A stretch of DNA of 64,000 nucleotides, from the NCBI GenBank assembly GCA_017469445.1, contig JAFUGK010000014.1, positions 1 through 64,000 of the forward strand, written 5' to 3'. The DNA is from Clostridia bacterium. Its GTDB lineage: Bacteria > Bacillota > Clostridia > TANB77 > CAG-508. Below the pieces are notes generated by a model, which worked only from the letters and a program-made list of their open reading frames with translations, did no database searches and was not told the DNA's origin. Shown piece by piece: positions 24,959-33,812 of this stretch; position 1 is the first letter of the stretch; each line of letters begins with the position of its first letter. The position numbers and the translations under genes were made by a program.

Positions 24959-26374
24959 ATGAGTAAAACTAAGATAGATGAAATTAATAGAAATGTGTAT
25001 GATATAAAAAATGCAGATAATTATGATTTCAAAATGGAAAAAGGTTTAAACAAGCAAATTGTAGAAGAAATATCTAAACAAAAAAATGAACCTGAATGGA
25101 TGAAAAAGATAAGATTAAATGCATTAGAAACATATAATAATTTGGAACTTCCAACTTGGGGACCAGATTTATCTGATTTGAACATGGATGATTTAGCAAC
25201 ATATGTTAGACCTAAGTCTAAGTTAAATGAAAATTGGGAAGATGTGCCAGAAGAAATACGACAAACATTTGATAGATTAGGAATTCCAGAAGCAGAGAAA
25301 AAATCGCTTTCTGGTGTAGGAGCTCAATATGATTCAGAAGTTGTGTATCATAGTATAAAAGAAGATTTATTAAAGCAAGGCGTAATATATACAGATATGG
25401 AAACAGCTGTAAGAGATTATCCAGAGATTGTAAAAGAACATTTTATGAAATGTGTTCCAGTAACTGATCATAAATTTGTTGCATTACATGCAGCAGTATG
25501 GTCTGGTGGCTCTTTTGTGTATGTGCCTAAAAATGTAAAAGTTGATATTCCGCTTCAATCGTATTTTAGATTGAATTCGCCTGAATCTGGTCAGTTTGAG
25601 CACACACTAATAATTGTTGATGAAGGTGCAAGCTTACATTTTATAGAGGGCTGTTCAGCACCAAAATATAATAAAGTAAATCTACATGCTGGATGTGTAG
25701 AATTATATGTAAAAGATAATGCTTATTTAAGATATTCAACAATAGAAAATTGGTCTAAAAATATGATGAATTTAAATACTAAAAAAGCAATAGTAGGTAA
25801 AAATGCACAAATGGATTGGGTAACAGGTTCATTTGGCTCAAGAGTTTCTATGCTTTATCCATTAAGTATTTTAAATGGAGAAGGTGCAAAAACAGAATAT
25901 ACTGGAATAACTTTTGCGGGGAAAGACCAAAACTTAGATACAGGTTTTAAAGTAATACACAATGCAGAGCATACATCTTCTGTAATAAATTCTAAATCAA
26001 TATCAAAAGATGGTGGAGCTTGTACATACAGAGCTTTAGTTAGGGTTAATAAAAATGCAAAAAAATCTAAATGTTCTGTAAGTTGTGAGTCTTTAATGCT
26101 AGATGATATATCTAGGTCAGATACAATACCTGTAAATGATATCAGAACAAATGATGTAGAGTTTTCACATGAGGCTAAAATAGGTAAAATAAGTGATAAA
26201 GAGATATTTTATTTAATGAGCAGAGGATTATCTGAAGAGGATAGTAGAGCTATGATAGTAAGAGGATTTGCTTATCCTATTTCTAAGGAATTGCCTGTTG
26301 AATATGCAGTTGAGATGAATAATCTTATTAATCTTGAACTTGAGCGGAAGCATAGGATAAATTTTAATGATTAA
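24959..26374 (+). CDS. sufB: SufB, Fe–S scaffold subunit
   Basis: The 471-residue protein has the SufB core: [26 protein letters not shown]-like (here [17 protein letters not shown]), a beta-helix, and the C-terminal [39 protein letters not shown]. It is the main scaffold of the SufBCD complex and interacts with SufC and SufD. GAAAGGA lies upstream of the ATG. Confidence 0.96.
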   Translation: [471 protein letters not shown]

Positions 26375-26378
26375 TAAT

Positions 26379-26552
26379 GCTTCAAATATATTGTAAAAAT
26401 AATTTTTCTTTAAAAGCGCTCCATAGCAGGGCAATAGCTGACCAGACGAGGACCCTTCCGAAGAAGAATATTCAAAGTCTGGCAGCGCTTCGCGGGTCTT
26501 CGGGAACTGTCGGCTTTATAAATCAAAATTATTTTTACAATATATTTGAAGC
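26379..26552. repeat. 174-bp element with 28-bp perfect terminal inverted repeats, copy A
   Basis: The arms 26379–26406 and 26525–26552 are perfectly complementary over 28 bp. The interior is GC-rich (CCAGAC/GTCTGG, GGACCC/GGGTC and GCGCTTCGCG segments) and about 95% identical to that of copy B at 28939–29108. The outermost arm bases differ from copy B but stay paired with each other. There is no protein of its own. It fills the sufB–sufD gap with the 26613–26667 hairpin. Confidence 0.8.
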
Positions 26553-26612
26553 TATAGAAAATCTTAAAAATAGAAAATCTTAAAATATGACATCGTTATC
26601 TCATAAGTAGGG

Positions 26613-26667
26613 GCCATTTCTTAACATTATAAAAATGGCCATAGAGAAAGAAGTGTCCCCTTACAAA
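26613..26667 (+). repeat. GGGG…CCCC hairpin repeat upstream of sufD
   Basis: A segment starting GGGGCCATTTCTT and ending AAAGAAGTGTCCCC can fold back on itself; GGCCATTT/AAATGGCC is an alternative inner stem. A related segment lies upstream of sufU (29196–29250), also directly after a copy of the terminal-repeat element. AATATGACAT precedes both. Confidence 0.6.
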
Positions 26668-26685
26668 TAAAGAAAGGAAAAGAAT

Positions 26686-27720
26686 ATGATTTTAAACGAA
26701 ACTCCTGTTAGAACTTCTAAAAATTATAAAATTAATAATATAGAAATAGAAGATTTAGTATTACCACAAAATTTACCAGAGTTTAATAATGTTGAATTTG
26801 AAACTTTAAATAGTGATATAAGTAATAATACAAGCAAAATAAATTTAACATATGGCAATGGTAAGTTAGCAACAGATAATGTAATAAACAATTGTAATAG
26901 TAATTTAAAAATAAATGTAAAAGATGATAATATTTGCATTACATATGTTTTTGATGAGAATAATACTAGCTTGATTAGTAATTTAGAACTAGTGCTAGAA
27001 AATAATACAAATATAGCAATAGAATATATATCTAAAACAGATAAACAATGTTTTCATAATGGTATTATTAGGCTTACTGCAAAAGAGAATGTTAAAGCTA
27101 GTGTTACATTTGTAAATTTTTTAAATAAAGAGTCAACAAACATCTATGCAATAGAAAATAATCTTTTAGATGGTTCTAATGTGGATTATACAATAATAGA
27201 TTTAGGAGCTAAAAATAGTATATCAAATTATTATTCTAAATTGGCAGGAAATGGAGCTAAAAACACAATAGATACTATTTATATCGGTAAAGATAATGAT
27301 ATTAAAGATATAAATTATATAGTAGATTTATATGGAGAAAAGACTTTTACAAATATAAATGTGCAAGGAGCATTGAAAGACAAGAGTATAAAGAATTTTA
27401 AAGGAACTATTGATTTCAAAAAAGGATCAAAGAAAGCAAAAGGAAACGAAGATGAATTTTGTATGCTATTATCTGATGAAGCAATATCTAGAGCATTGCC
27501 AATGCTTTTGTGTACAGAGGATGATATAGAAGGAAACCATAGTAGTGCATCTGGAAAAGTAGATGATTCTGAATTGTTTTATATAATGTCTAGAGGAATA
27601 GATTATAATGAAGCAATAAAATTAATTGTAAAAGCAAGGTTTAATTCAATAATAGATAAAATTGAGTGTCAAAGATTAAAAGATAAAATTGTAGAAGAAA
27701 TAGATAGGAGATTAGATTAA
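26686..27720 (+). CDS. sufD: SufD, Fe–S scaffold subunit
   Basis: The 344-residue SufB paralogue has a beta-helix and the C-terminal DIEGNHSSASGKVDDSELFYIMSRGIDYNEAIKLIVKA, equivalent to the 'H.A.….D.E..FY.MSRG' signature. It pairs with SufB in the SufBCD scaffold. It is somewhat short for the family. AAAGGAAA precedes the ATG, and sufS begins at the next base after its stop. Confidence 0.92.
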   Translation: MILNETPVRTSKNYKINNIEIEDLVLPQNLPEFNNVEFETLNSDISNNTSKINLTYGNGKLATDNVINNCNSNLKINVKDDNICITYVFDENNTSLISNLELVLENNTNIAIEYISKTDKQCFHNGIIRLTAKENVKASVTFVNFLNKESTNIYAIENNLLDGSNVDYTIIDLGAKNSISNYYSKLAGNGAKNTIDTIYIGKDNDIKDINYIVDLYGEKTFTNINVQGALKDKSIKNFKGTIDFKKGSKKAKGNEDEFCMLLSDEAISRALPMLLCTEDDIEGNHSSASGKVDDSELFYIMSRGIDYNEAIKLIVKARFNSIIDKIECQRLKDKIVEEIDRRLD

Positions 27721-28929
27721 ATGAATTATAAAGAAGATTTTCCAGTCTTAAAAAATAAAGATATAGTTTACTTAGATAGTGGGGCAACTACTCAAAAACC
27801 ATTAGAAGTAATAGAAGCAGTTGATAATTATTATAAAAATTATAATGCAAATCCACATAGAGGTGCATATACATTAAGCATGGAAGCGACTGCTCTTTAT
27901 GAAGATACAAGAACTAAGGTAGCACAGTTTATAAATGCAAAGCATAGAGAAGAAATAATATTTTCTAAAAATGCAACAGAGAGCTTAAACTTAATAGCAT
28001 ATTCATATGGTTTAGAAAATTTAAAAGAGAATGATGAAATTGTATTATCTATTATGGAACATCATTCAAACTTAGTGCCTTGGCAAAAGGTAGCTAAAGC
28101 TACAAATAGTAAGCTAAACTATATGTATATTAATAATGAATTTGAATTATCTGATGAAGAAATAGAAAAAAAGATTACAAATAAAACAAAAGTAGTAGGA
28201 ATTGCGCATGTATCTAATGTGCTTGGAACAATTAACAATGTTAAGAAGATTATAGAATATGCTCATAAAAAAGGTGCTATAGTAGTAGTAGATGCATCAC
28301 AAAGTATTCCGCATATGAAAATAGATGTACAAGAATTGGATGCGGACTTTTTAGTATTTTCTGCACATAAAATGTTAGCACCACTTGGTATAGGTGTATT
28401 ATATGGAAAAAGAGAATTATTAAATAAAATGACACCTTTCTTAATGGGTGGAGATATGATAGAATATGTGTATGAGCAAGATACAACTTTTGCACCATTG
28501 CCTAATAAATTTGAAGCGGGCACACAAAATGTAGGTGGAGTTGTTGGTTTAGGAAAAGCAATAGACTATATTAATAAAATAGGTTATGATAATATAAAAA
28601 AAGCTGAAGAAGAAGTTATTTCTTATGCAAGAGATGAGCTATCTAAATTAGATTATTTAGAGCTTTATTTAACACCTAATAAAGAAAATCATTCTAGTGT
28701 AATTTCTTTCAATATTAAAGGAGTGCATCCACATGATGTTGCAAGCATATTAGATACTGAAGGTATATGTGTACGCTCTGGAAACCATTGTGCGCAACCG
28801 CTTATGAGATTTTTAGGAATAGATTCTACTTGTAGGGCAAGCTTTTATTTATATAATACAAAAGAGGATGTAGATAAATTGGTTGCTGGACTTACTAAGA
28901 CTTATGAAAAATTCAAAAAGTATTTGTAA
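27721..28929 (+). CDS. sufS: SufS cysteine desulfurase
   Basis: The 402-residue PLP enzyme supplies sulfur from cysteine. It has YLDSGATTQKP, the PLP-binding Lys in FSAHKMLAPLGIGVLYG and the catalytic Cys in VRSGNHCAQPLM. Length and motifs match class II (SufS) enzymes. It follows sufD without a gap, so it is translationally coupled, and it acts with SufU downstream. Confidence 0.96.
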   Translation: MNYKEDFPVLKNKDIVYLDSGATTQKPLEVIEAVDNYYKNYNANPHRGAYTLSMEATALYEDTRTKVAQFINAKHREEIIFSKNATESLNLIAYSYGLENLKENDEIVLSIMEHHSNLVPWQKVAKATNSKLNYMYINNEFELSDEEIEKKITNKTKVVGIAHVSNVLGTINNVKKIIEYAHKKGAIVVVDASQSIPHMKIDVQELDADFLVFSAHKMLAPLGIGVLYGKRELLNKMTPFLMGGDMIEYVYEQDTTFAPLPNKFEAGTQNVGGVVGLGKAIDYINKIGYDNIKKAEEEVISYARDELSKLDYLELYLTPNKENHSSVISFNIKGVHPHDVASILDTEGICVRSGNHCAQPLMRFLGIDSTCRASFYLYNTKEDVDKLVAGLTKTYEKFKKYL

Positions 28930-28938
28930 AATATAAAA

Positions 28939-29108
28939 CTTGACTATATTGTAAAAATAATTTTTCTTTAAAAGCACTCCATAGCAGGGTAGTAGCTGAC
29001 CAGACGAGGACCCTTCCAAAGAAGAAAGTTCAAAGTCTGGCAGCGCTTCGCGGGTCTTCGGGAACTGTCGGCTTTATAAATCAAAATTATTTTTATAATA
29101 TAGTCAAG
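28939..29108. repeat. 170-bp element with 26-bp terminal inverted repeats, copy B
   Basis: Arms 28939–28964 and 29083–29108 pair over 26 bp with one change (C to T on the right), which still allows a G–U pair. The interior matches copy A with six substitutions. The outer arm begins CTTGACT here, against GCTTCAAAT in copy A. It lies between sufS and sufU. Confidence 0.8.
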
Positions 29109-29195
29109 CAAAAATTAAGTTTAACGACTAAATTTACAAACAAGAAAATAAAATAGGAGAGCATTTTGAAATATGACATTACTAGCTAACAAGAA

Positions 29196-29250
29196 TGGGG
29201 ATGTATCTTGTCCCTAAAGGAGTGACCATAGGGAAAGATGCGTCCCCTTA
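29196..29250 (+). repeat. GGGG…CCCC hairpin repeat upstream of sufU
   Basis: GGGGATGTATCTTGTCCC can pair with GGGAAAGATGCGTCCCC around a loop. It ends TCCCCTTAC, like the copy before sufD. It may regulate or process the suf transcript. Confidence 0.6.
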
Positions 29251-29269
29251 CGTTAATAAGGAGTAAAAA

Positions 29270-29695
29270 ATGGAAGACATATACAATGATCTAATAATGG
29301 AACACAGTATGAATTCATATAATAGAAAAGAATTAGAAAATCCGGATTATGAAGAAATGGGTCATAATCCTAATTGCGGTGACGAAATTAAGTTAGAATT
29401 AAAGTTAAATGGAGATAAAATAGAAGATATGGCATTTACAGGACATGGTTGTGCGATATCTATTAGTTCAACATCAATTATGATAGATACATTAAAAGGA
29501 AAGACAATACAAGAGGCAAAAGAGATTATAGAAACATTTATACAAATGATTAAAAGGGAAATAACAGATGAAAAAGAACTAAAAAAATTAGAAGATGCAA
29601 TAGCATTTAAAAATGTAGCTAACATGCCAGCAAGAGTAAAATGCGCATTATTAGCATGGCACACTATGGAAGATTTACTAGGGGACGTTTCCTAA
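29270..29695 (+). CDS. sufU: SufU, sulfur-transfer protein
   Basis: The 141-residue IscU-like fold has the three conserved Cys: NPNCGDEI, GHGCAIS and ARVKCALLAWHTM, with Asp in CGD. SufU accepts sulfur from SufS. The last residues GDVS are encoded by an inserted palindrome (29681–29727), which supplies the stop. TAAGGAG precedes the ATG. Confidence 0.95.
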   Translation: MEDIYNDLIMEHSMNSYNRKELENPDYEEMGHNPNCGDEIKLELKLNGDKIEDMAFTGHGCAISISSTSIMIDTLKGKTIQEAKEIIETFIQMIKREITDEKELKKLEDAIAFKNVANMPARVKCALLAWHTMEDLLGDVS

Positions 29696-29727
29696 TTGGG
29701 AACGATTCCCAATTAGGAAACGTCCCC
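29681..29727. repeat. Perfect 22-bp palindrome over the sufU stop
   Basis: GGGGACGTTTCCTAATTGGG… (29681–29702) and its exact complement (29706–29727) flank CGA. A shorter TTGGGA/TCCCAA hairpin (about 29730–29746) follows. It is a member of the GGGGACG palindrome family in this window and may double as a terminator. Confidence 0.8.
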
Positions 29728-29791
29728 AGTTGGGAATGACTCCCAATTTGGGACAGAGCTTGTTAAATAAGATATATGGAGGAATGGTAAA

Positions 29792-30361
29792 ATGGAAGAA
29801 AAGAAAAAAGTAGCTGTAATGTTTGCTAATGGATTTGAAGAAATAGAGGCTTTGACTGTTGTAGATATAATTCGCAGAAGTAATATTGAATGTGATATGA
29901 TATCTATTGAAAACAAAGAAGTGCAAGGATGTCACGGAGTTATAGTAAAAGCTGATAAAATTATTTCAGATATTAATAAAAATGAATATACTATGATAGT
30001 TTTACCAGGTGGATTGCCAGGAGCTGATAATTTAAGAGATTGCAATGAATTAATTGAGTGGATAAAAGTATTTGCAAATAATCCTAATAAATATGTTGCC
30101 GCAATATGTGCAGCACCACAGGTATTTGCAAAAGCTGGTATTGTAAAAGGGAAAAAAGTTACATCATATCCAAGTAGCGAATTTCGCAAGATTTTAAATG
30201 AAGCCGAATATATTGATGATGTTAACCAAAAAGTTGTAGCTGATGGAAATATAATTACAAGTAGAGGACCAGCTACTGCTTTTCCATTTGCATATAGGCT
30301 TGTTGAAATACTTGGAGGTAATGCTGAAATGTTAAAACAAGGAATGTTATGGAATTACTAA
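29792..30361 (+). CDS. DJ-1/PfpI-family protein
   Basis: The 189-residue protein has ANGFEEIEALTVVDIIRR, VLPGGLPGADNLRD and AAICAAPQVFAKAGIVKGKK with nucleophilic Cys106 at the elbow. This is the DJ-1/YajL branch, linked to glyoxal and oxidative stress protection. The exact activity is uncertain. The GGAGG site is 9 nt before the ATG. Confidence 0.9.
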   Translation: MEEKKKVAVMFANGFEEIEALTVVDIIRRSNIECDMISIENKEVQGCHGVIVKADKIISDINKNEYTMIVLPGGLPGADNLRDCNELIEWIKVFANNPNKYVAAICAAPQVFAKAGIVKGKKVTSYPSSEFRKILNEAEYIDDVNQKVVADGNIITSRGPATAFPFAYRLVEILGGNAEMLKQGMLWNY

Positions 30362-30371
30362 GGAGTTAATT

Positions 30372-30998
30372 ATGCCGAACAATATAGAAAAAAAGTTAAA
30401 TTATGATTATTTAATAGTAGAAGATAAAAATCGTAAGTATTTTGGTGGAGACCAAGAGTGGTATAACAGCTTTTGGAAAAGAATGGCTGGATGTGGACCT
30501 ACAACAGCTTCTACAATAACTATGTATGAAGAAAGAAGCAAAGTAAATAGTAGCAACACTTATACCAAGTTACAATTTATAGATTTAATGAATAAATTAT
30601 GGAAATATGTAACACCAACACAAATGGGAGTTAATAGCACAGAAATATATATAAATGGATATGATCAATACATATATGAAAATAAAACTAATTTATTAGA
30701 GAGCAAATGTATGAATATTTCAAGCTTAAAATTAGAAAGACCAACTAAACTTAAATTATTCGAGTTCTTAAGTGAAGCAATAGATAGTGATCATCCTATA
30801 GCTTTTCTAAATTTAGATAATGGTAAATTAACTAATTTAGAGTCATGGCATTGGGTTACTATTGTTGGCATTTCTTATAATCAAGAAAATGAAGAATTGC
30901 ATGCAGATATAGCAGATGAAGGAGTTATAAAAGATATTAATTTAGGATTATGGCTTGATACAACTTCAAAAAATGGTGGATTTATATATTATAAATAG
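30372..30998 (+). CDS. Putative C39-like cysteine peptidase
   Basis: The 208-residue protein has MAGCGPTTASTI (Cys41), SWHWVTIVGI (His160) and an Asp in ADIADEG (Asp179 or Asp182), the Cys–His–Asp order of papain-like C39 peptidases. There is no signal peptide or ABC domain, so it may act in the cytoplasm. Its substrate is unknown. AAGGAG precedes the ATG, 10 nt after the DJ-1 gene. Confidence 0.6.
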   Translation: MPNNIEKKLNYDYLIVEDKNRKYFGGDQEWYNSFWKRMAGCGPTTASTITMYEERSKVNSSNTYTKLQFIDLMNKLWKYVTPTQMGVNSTEIYINGYDQYIYENKTNLLESKCMNISSLKLERPTKLKLFEFLSEAIDSDHPIAFLNLDNGKLTNLESWHWVTIVGISYNQENEELHADIADEGVIKDINLGLWLDTTSKNGGFIYYK

Positions 30999-31088
30999 TT
31001 TATATGATTTTTCTAAAACTACTATCATTTTTTATGAAAGTATGGTAAAATAGACAAATAAAACGTAAAATAAAAGGGAGGAATAACT

Positions 31089-31814
31089 ATGTCAGGACAT
31101 AGCAAATGGCATAATATACAAGCAAAGAAAGGAAAAGCAGATGCTGCAAGAGGTAAAATATTTACAAAATTAGGAAGAGAATTATTAATGGCAGTTAAAT
31201 TTGGAGGACCAGATATAAACAGTAATTTTAAATTAAAGGATGTTGTTGCAAAGTGTAAAGCTGCAAATATGCCTAATGATACAATTAATAATGCAATAAA
31301 AAGAGCAGCTGGAGCTGGAAATTCTGAAAATTATGAAGAAATGACATATGAAGGATATGGACCAGCAGGTGTAGCAGTTATTGTTAATGCATCTACCGAT
31401 AATAAAAACAGAACTGCAGCTGATGTAAGACATGTTTTTGATAAATTTGGTGGAAATTTAGGAACAACAGGTTGTGTATCATACATGTTTGACAAAAAAG
31501 GAATAATAGTAATTGCAAAAGAAAATACAAAAATGAGTGAGGATGAACTAATGCTTTTAAGTATAGAAGCAGGAGCAGAAGATTTTGCAAGTGAAGACGA
31601 ATATTATGAAATTACAACTTCACCAGATGATTTTTCTAAAACAAGAGACGAATTAGAAAAAAATGGATTAGAGTTTGAACAAGCAGAAATAACACTAATT
31701 CCTTCTACATATGTAACTTTAGACGAAGAAAAAGGAAGAAAAATGCAATTATTAATTGATAACCTAGAAGATTTAGATGATGTATTAGAAGTTTACCATA
31801 ACTGGGAAGAATGA
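31089..31814 (+). CDS. YebC/PmpR-family protein
   Basis: The 241-residue protein starts [31 protein letters not shown], the YebC signature, and has the three-domain length of the family. Members act as transcription regulators or help ribosomes through difficult sequences. GGGAGG precedes the ATG. Confidence 0.95.
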   Translation: MSGHSKWHNIQAKKGKADAARGKIFTKLGRELLMAVKFGGPDINSNFKLKDVVAKCKAANMPNDTINNAIKRAAGAGNSENYEEMTYEGYGPAGVAVIVNASTDNKNRTAADVRHVFDKFGGNLGTTGCVSYMFDKKGIIVIAKENTKMSEDELMLLSIEAGAEDFASEDEYYEITTSPDDFSKTRDELEKNGLEFEQAEITLIPSTYVTLDEEKGRKMQLLIDNLEDLDDVLEVYHNWEE

Positions 31815-31824
31815 TTTACATAAT

Positions 31825-31853
31825 TTGACTTAAATATAAAAATGTGCTATAAT
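31825..31853 (+). promoter_or_regulatory. Promoter of orphan paralogue 1
   Basis: TTGACT, 17 nt, TATAAT, a near-consensus promoter. A TAGGT…ACCTA hairpin in the leader precedes the ribosome site. Confidence 0.8.
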
Positions 31854-31910
31854 TTAAATAGGTTTAGAGTTTTGTGACCTAATAAAATTTTTTCAAGGAG
31901 GCCAGACATC

Positions 31911-32228
31911 ATGGCAAAAGTGCAGCTGAATCGTAAAATTTCGGGTTTTACTGTTTTTGAAGTTAGCAACAAAGATGAGTATTTACGGTGTATCGATCCG
32001 TCAGCGCATTTGAATAACGGGAAGATTGAACTTTCTGGTTGCTTGCTTGACGGAAGAGAAATGTTTAGCGCAATTGTGCGCAATGTGTACTTTAACCTGC
32101 CGAAAGTGATTGGGTTTACGCTGCGTGGATACAACGTATTGGCAGATGACTACATTCTGTCGTGTGGCGTACCTCTGCAGTTGATTGACAAACGCCCTGG
32201 TTTCCAGGAATATGAGTTTGTCAGGTAG
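31911..32228 (+). CDS. Orphan paralogue 1 (105 residues)
   Basis: Function unknown. It starts MAKVQLNRKISGFTVFEVSNKDEYLRCID and contains the family core …GKIELSGCLLDGREMFSAIVRNVYFNLPKVIGFTLRGY. Two more paralogues follow in tandem, each with its own promoter, leader hairpin and terminator. The codons are less A/T-rich than in neighbours (CGT, CTG, GCG). AAGGAGG precedes the ATG. Predicted cytoplasmic. Confidence 0.75.
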   Translation: MAKVQLNRKISGFTVFEVSNKDEYLRCIDPSAHLNNGKIELSGCLLDGREMFSAIVRNVYFNLPKVIGFTLRGYNVLADDYILSCGVPLQLIDKRPGFQEYEFVR

Positions 32229-32237
32229 GTAATGGTC

Positions 32238-32272
32238 TTCGAAACCCCCGAGCAATTAGCTCGGGGGTTTTT
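32238..32272 (+). terminator. Terminator of paralogue 1
   Basis: AACCCCCGAGC and GCTCGGGGGTT flank AATTA, followed by Ts. It is a very strong GC-rich stem. Confidence 0.9.
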
Positions 32273-32275
32273 CAT

Positions 32276-32304
32276 TTGCATAATTTTACATAATATGGTA
32301 TAAT
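32276..32304 (+). promoter_or_regulatory. Promoter of orphan paralogue 2
   Basis: TTGCAT (32276–32281), 17 nt, TATAAT (32299–32304). The ACATAATATG stretch before -10 recurs in the third promoter. Confidence 0.7.
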
Positions 32305-32356
32305 TTTTTATGTCTTTAGAGAAATCTAGGCAAAATTATAAAAGGAGGCTATTGCC

Positions 32357-32683
32357 ATGACAAAAATCCGGATAGAGCAAAGGAATCACGGATATGACAT
32401 TTATGAGTTGAATCCTGACGGTACATACAAAAGGTGTTTAGACACATCAGTCGCTGTTGACCGTTATGGATATATGGATTTGAGTCGGTGCTTACAAAAT
32501 TGTGGGCAATTATTTGGTGTTGTAGTGTATGAAATATTTATGAAGTATCCTAAAATAAAGGGATATAAGGTAAATAAAGTACTCTGCAATTATGCAATTA
32601 AGGAGGCTTTTAGAGTGCCTGTACCTGCTAAAAAAGTAAGTGATCGAAAAGAAAATGTTTTAAAAATTGAGTTCGTAAAATAA
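32357..32683 (+). CDS. Orphan paralogue 2 (108 residues)
   Basis: It starts MTKIRIEQRNHGYDIYELNPDGTYKRCLDTS and shares …GYMDLSRCLQNCGQLFGVVVYEIFMKYPKIKGYKV with paralogue 1 (Asp/Glu-Leu-Ser-x-Cys-Leu, then P-K-x-x-G-[YF]). The C-terminal part is divergent. No known domain. AAAAGGAGG precedes the ATG. Confidence 0.75.
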   Translation: MTKIRIEQRNHGYDIYELNPDGTYKRCLDTSVAVDRYGYMDLSRCLQNCGQLFGVVVYEIFMKYPKIKGYKVNKVLCNYAIKEAFRVPVPAKKVSDRKENVLKIEFVK

Positions 32684-32691
32684 TAGCCTTA

Positions 32692-32726
32692 AAAGCCGTC
32701 CTAAACACTGGTTAGGACGGCTAAAT
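32692..32726 (+). terminator. Terminator of paralogue 2
   Basis: AGCCGTCCTAA pairs with TTAGGACGGCT around CACTGG; the T tail is weak. Confidence 0.75.
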
Positions 32727-32755
32727 TTGATTTAATTTACATAATATGATATAAT
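32727..32755 (+). promoter_or_regulatory. Promoter of orphan paralogue 3
   Basis: TTGATT, 17 nt, TATAAT (32750–32755). The leader holds the hairpin TTAGGT…ACCTAA, like that of paralogue 1. Confidence 0.75.
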
Positions 32756-32803
32756 GTGATTAGGTTTATAGGTGAAGACCTAATATTTTTATAAGGAGGG
32801 CTT

Positions 32804-33127
32804 TTGCTCATGATTATCTCAATGCGGAGAATGAGAAAAAGAAAGGATACATACACAATTTTTTCTTCAGGATCAGAAGTACTAAAGCTGGACAAAATTG
32901 TGCTTGATGTTGAAGGTAAGGTTGACTTGAGTTCACTTGTTTATTATGGTGAACAGGTTTTGGATGAAGTGATTGAAAAAATCTTTAAGTTTTACCCGGA
33001 AATCAAAGGCTTTCGGATATCGAAAAGATATCTTAAGGAAAGTGGAGTAATCATTGCTTCGATTGGTATAAAAAAAGAAAAATATGAACCAAATTACTTA
33101 TTTGATGAATTCAGCTTTTTAAGGTAA
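32804..33127 (+). CDS. Orphan paralogue 3 (107 residues)
   Basis: The most divergent of the three: …YTIFSSGSEVLKLDKIVLDVEGKVDLSSLVYYGEQVLDEVIEKIFKFYPEIKGFRISKRYL. The DLSS…VLDEVIEKIFKFYPEIKGF core aligns with paralogue 2. Translation may start at 2804-frame codon TTG/ATG near 32804–32810; AAGGAGG lies at about 32792–32798. Function unknown. Confidence 0.65.
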   Translation: MLMIISMRRMRKRKDTYTIFSSGSEVLKLDKIVLDVEGKVDLSSLVYYGEQVLDEVIEKIFKFYPEIKGFRISKRYLKESGVIIASIGIKKEKYEPNYLFDEFSFLR

Positions 33128-33143
33128 TGAGTAAACCCTAAAA

Positions 33144-33178
33144 AGAGAGCACCCTATCATAATAGGGTGCTTTTCCGT
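33144..33178 (+). terminator. Terminator of paralogue 3
   Basis: AGCACCCTAT and ATAGGGTGCT flank CATA, followed by TTTCC; it also separates the convergent VanW gene. Confidence 0.85.
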
Positions 33179-33182
33179 TTGA

Positions 33183-33812
33183 TTAGTTATTTTTAATTTT
33201 TGTTTGCATTGTTATTTTGGTTATTCTGCAACTTACATCATCTTTTGTATCAGAAACATATATTACTATAGGATATTCATTATTGTTTTTGAATTTCAAG
33301 TCTTCTACACCATATGAAACTGCTGCATCTAACCCATCAGCCACATATGGAACTTTATTATTATGTGGGTGCCTTTCAACTATTTCTATTCCAGGCAAAT
33401 CTTTTACGGCATTGTAAATAGTTGTACTAACTTGGCAATTTCCACCGCCATAACCATCTATTAAATTTCCTTTTGCATCAAATATCTTGGCCTTTTTATA
33501 TCCTTTTTCAGGAGTCGCTTTTCCAACTAATTCACCAAAAGAAAAGGTTTGTCCTGCTTCTAGCCTAAAACCATTTATTTTTGAAACTGTAATATCTACA
33601 TTTGTTTTTCGCCCAGCAGAGTGGTCTACAACATTTGTTGTAAATGATGAAATTTCTTCTTCAACTTCTTCTGTTACAGTTTGTTCTGCAGAAAGTCTTT
33701 CATAAGAAACTTCATTATTTTGATCAACACTGTTATTTTCAGTTTTTTCATTATTAGCACATCCTGTTAGAGAAAATAGAGCTAATAGTAAAACTATTAT
33801 TAATCTTTTCAT
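33183..33812 (-). CDS. VanW-family lipoprotein
   Basis: The 209-residue protein starts MKRLIIVLLLALFSLTGCANN with a lipobox (LTGC). The VanW domain has SKINGFRLEAGQTFSFGELVGKATPEKGYKKAKIF, the GGGNCQVSTTIYNAV signature and RHPHNNKVPYVADGLDAAVSYG. VanW-like proteins are envelope proteins of unclear enzymology. AGAGGTG precedes ATG 33812; the longer upstream frame is out of keeping with the lipobox. Confidence 0.87.
   Translation of the reverse strand: MKRLIIVLLLALFSLTGCANNEKTENNSVDQNNEVSYERLSAEQTVTEEVEEEISSFTTNVVDHSAGRKTNVDITVSKINGFRLEAGQTFSFGELVGKATPEKGYKKAKIFDAKGNLIDGYGGGNCQVSTTIYNAVKDLPGIEIVERHPHNNKVPYVADGLDAAVSYGVEDLKFKNNNEYPIVIYVSDTKDDVSCRITKITMQTKIKNN

Noticed and set aside
26377-26583. 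68-codon ORF between sufB and sufD
   Set aside because: It lies entirely in the inverted-repeat element, lacks a ribosome site, and the corresponding frame is not preserved in copy B.
26379-29108. Insertion sequences in the suf operon
   Set aside because: No transposase, the ends differ between copies, and no clear target duplications are seen.
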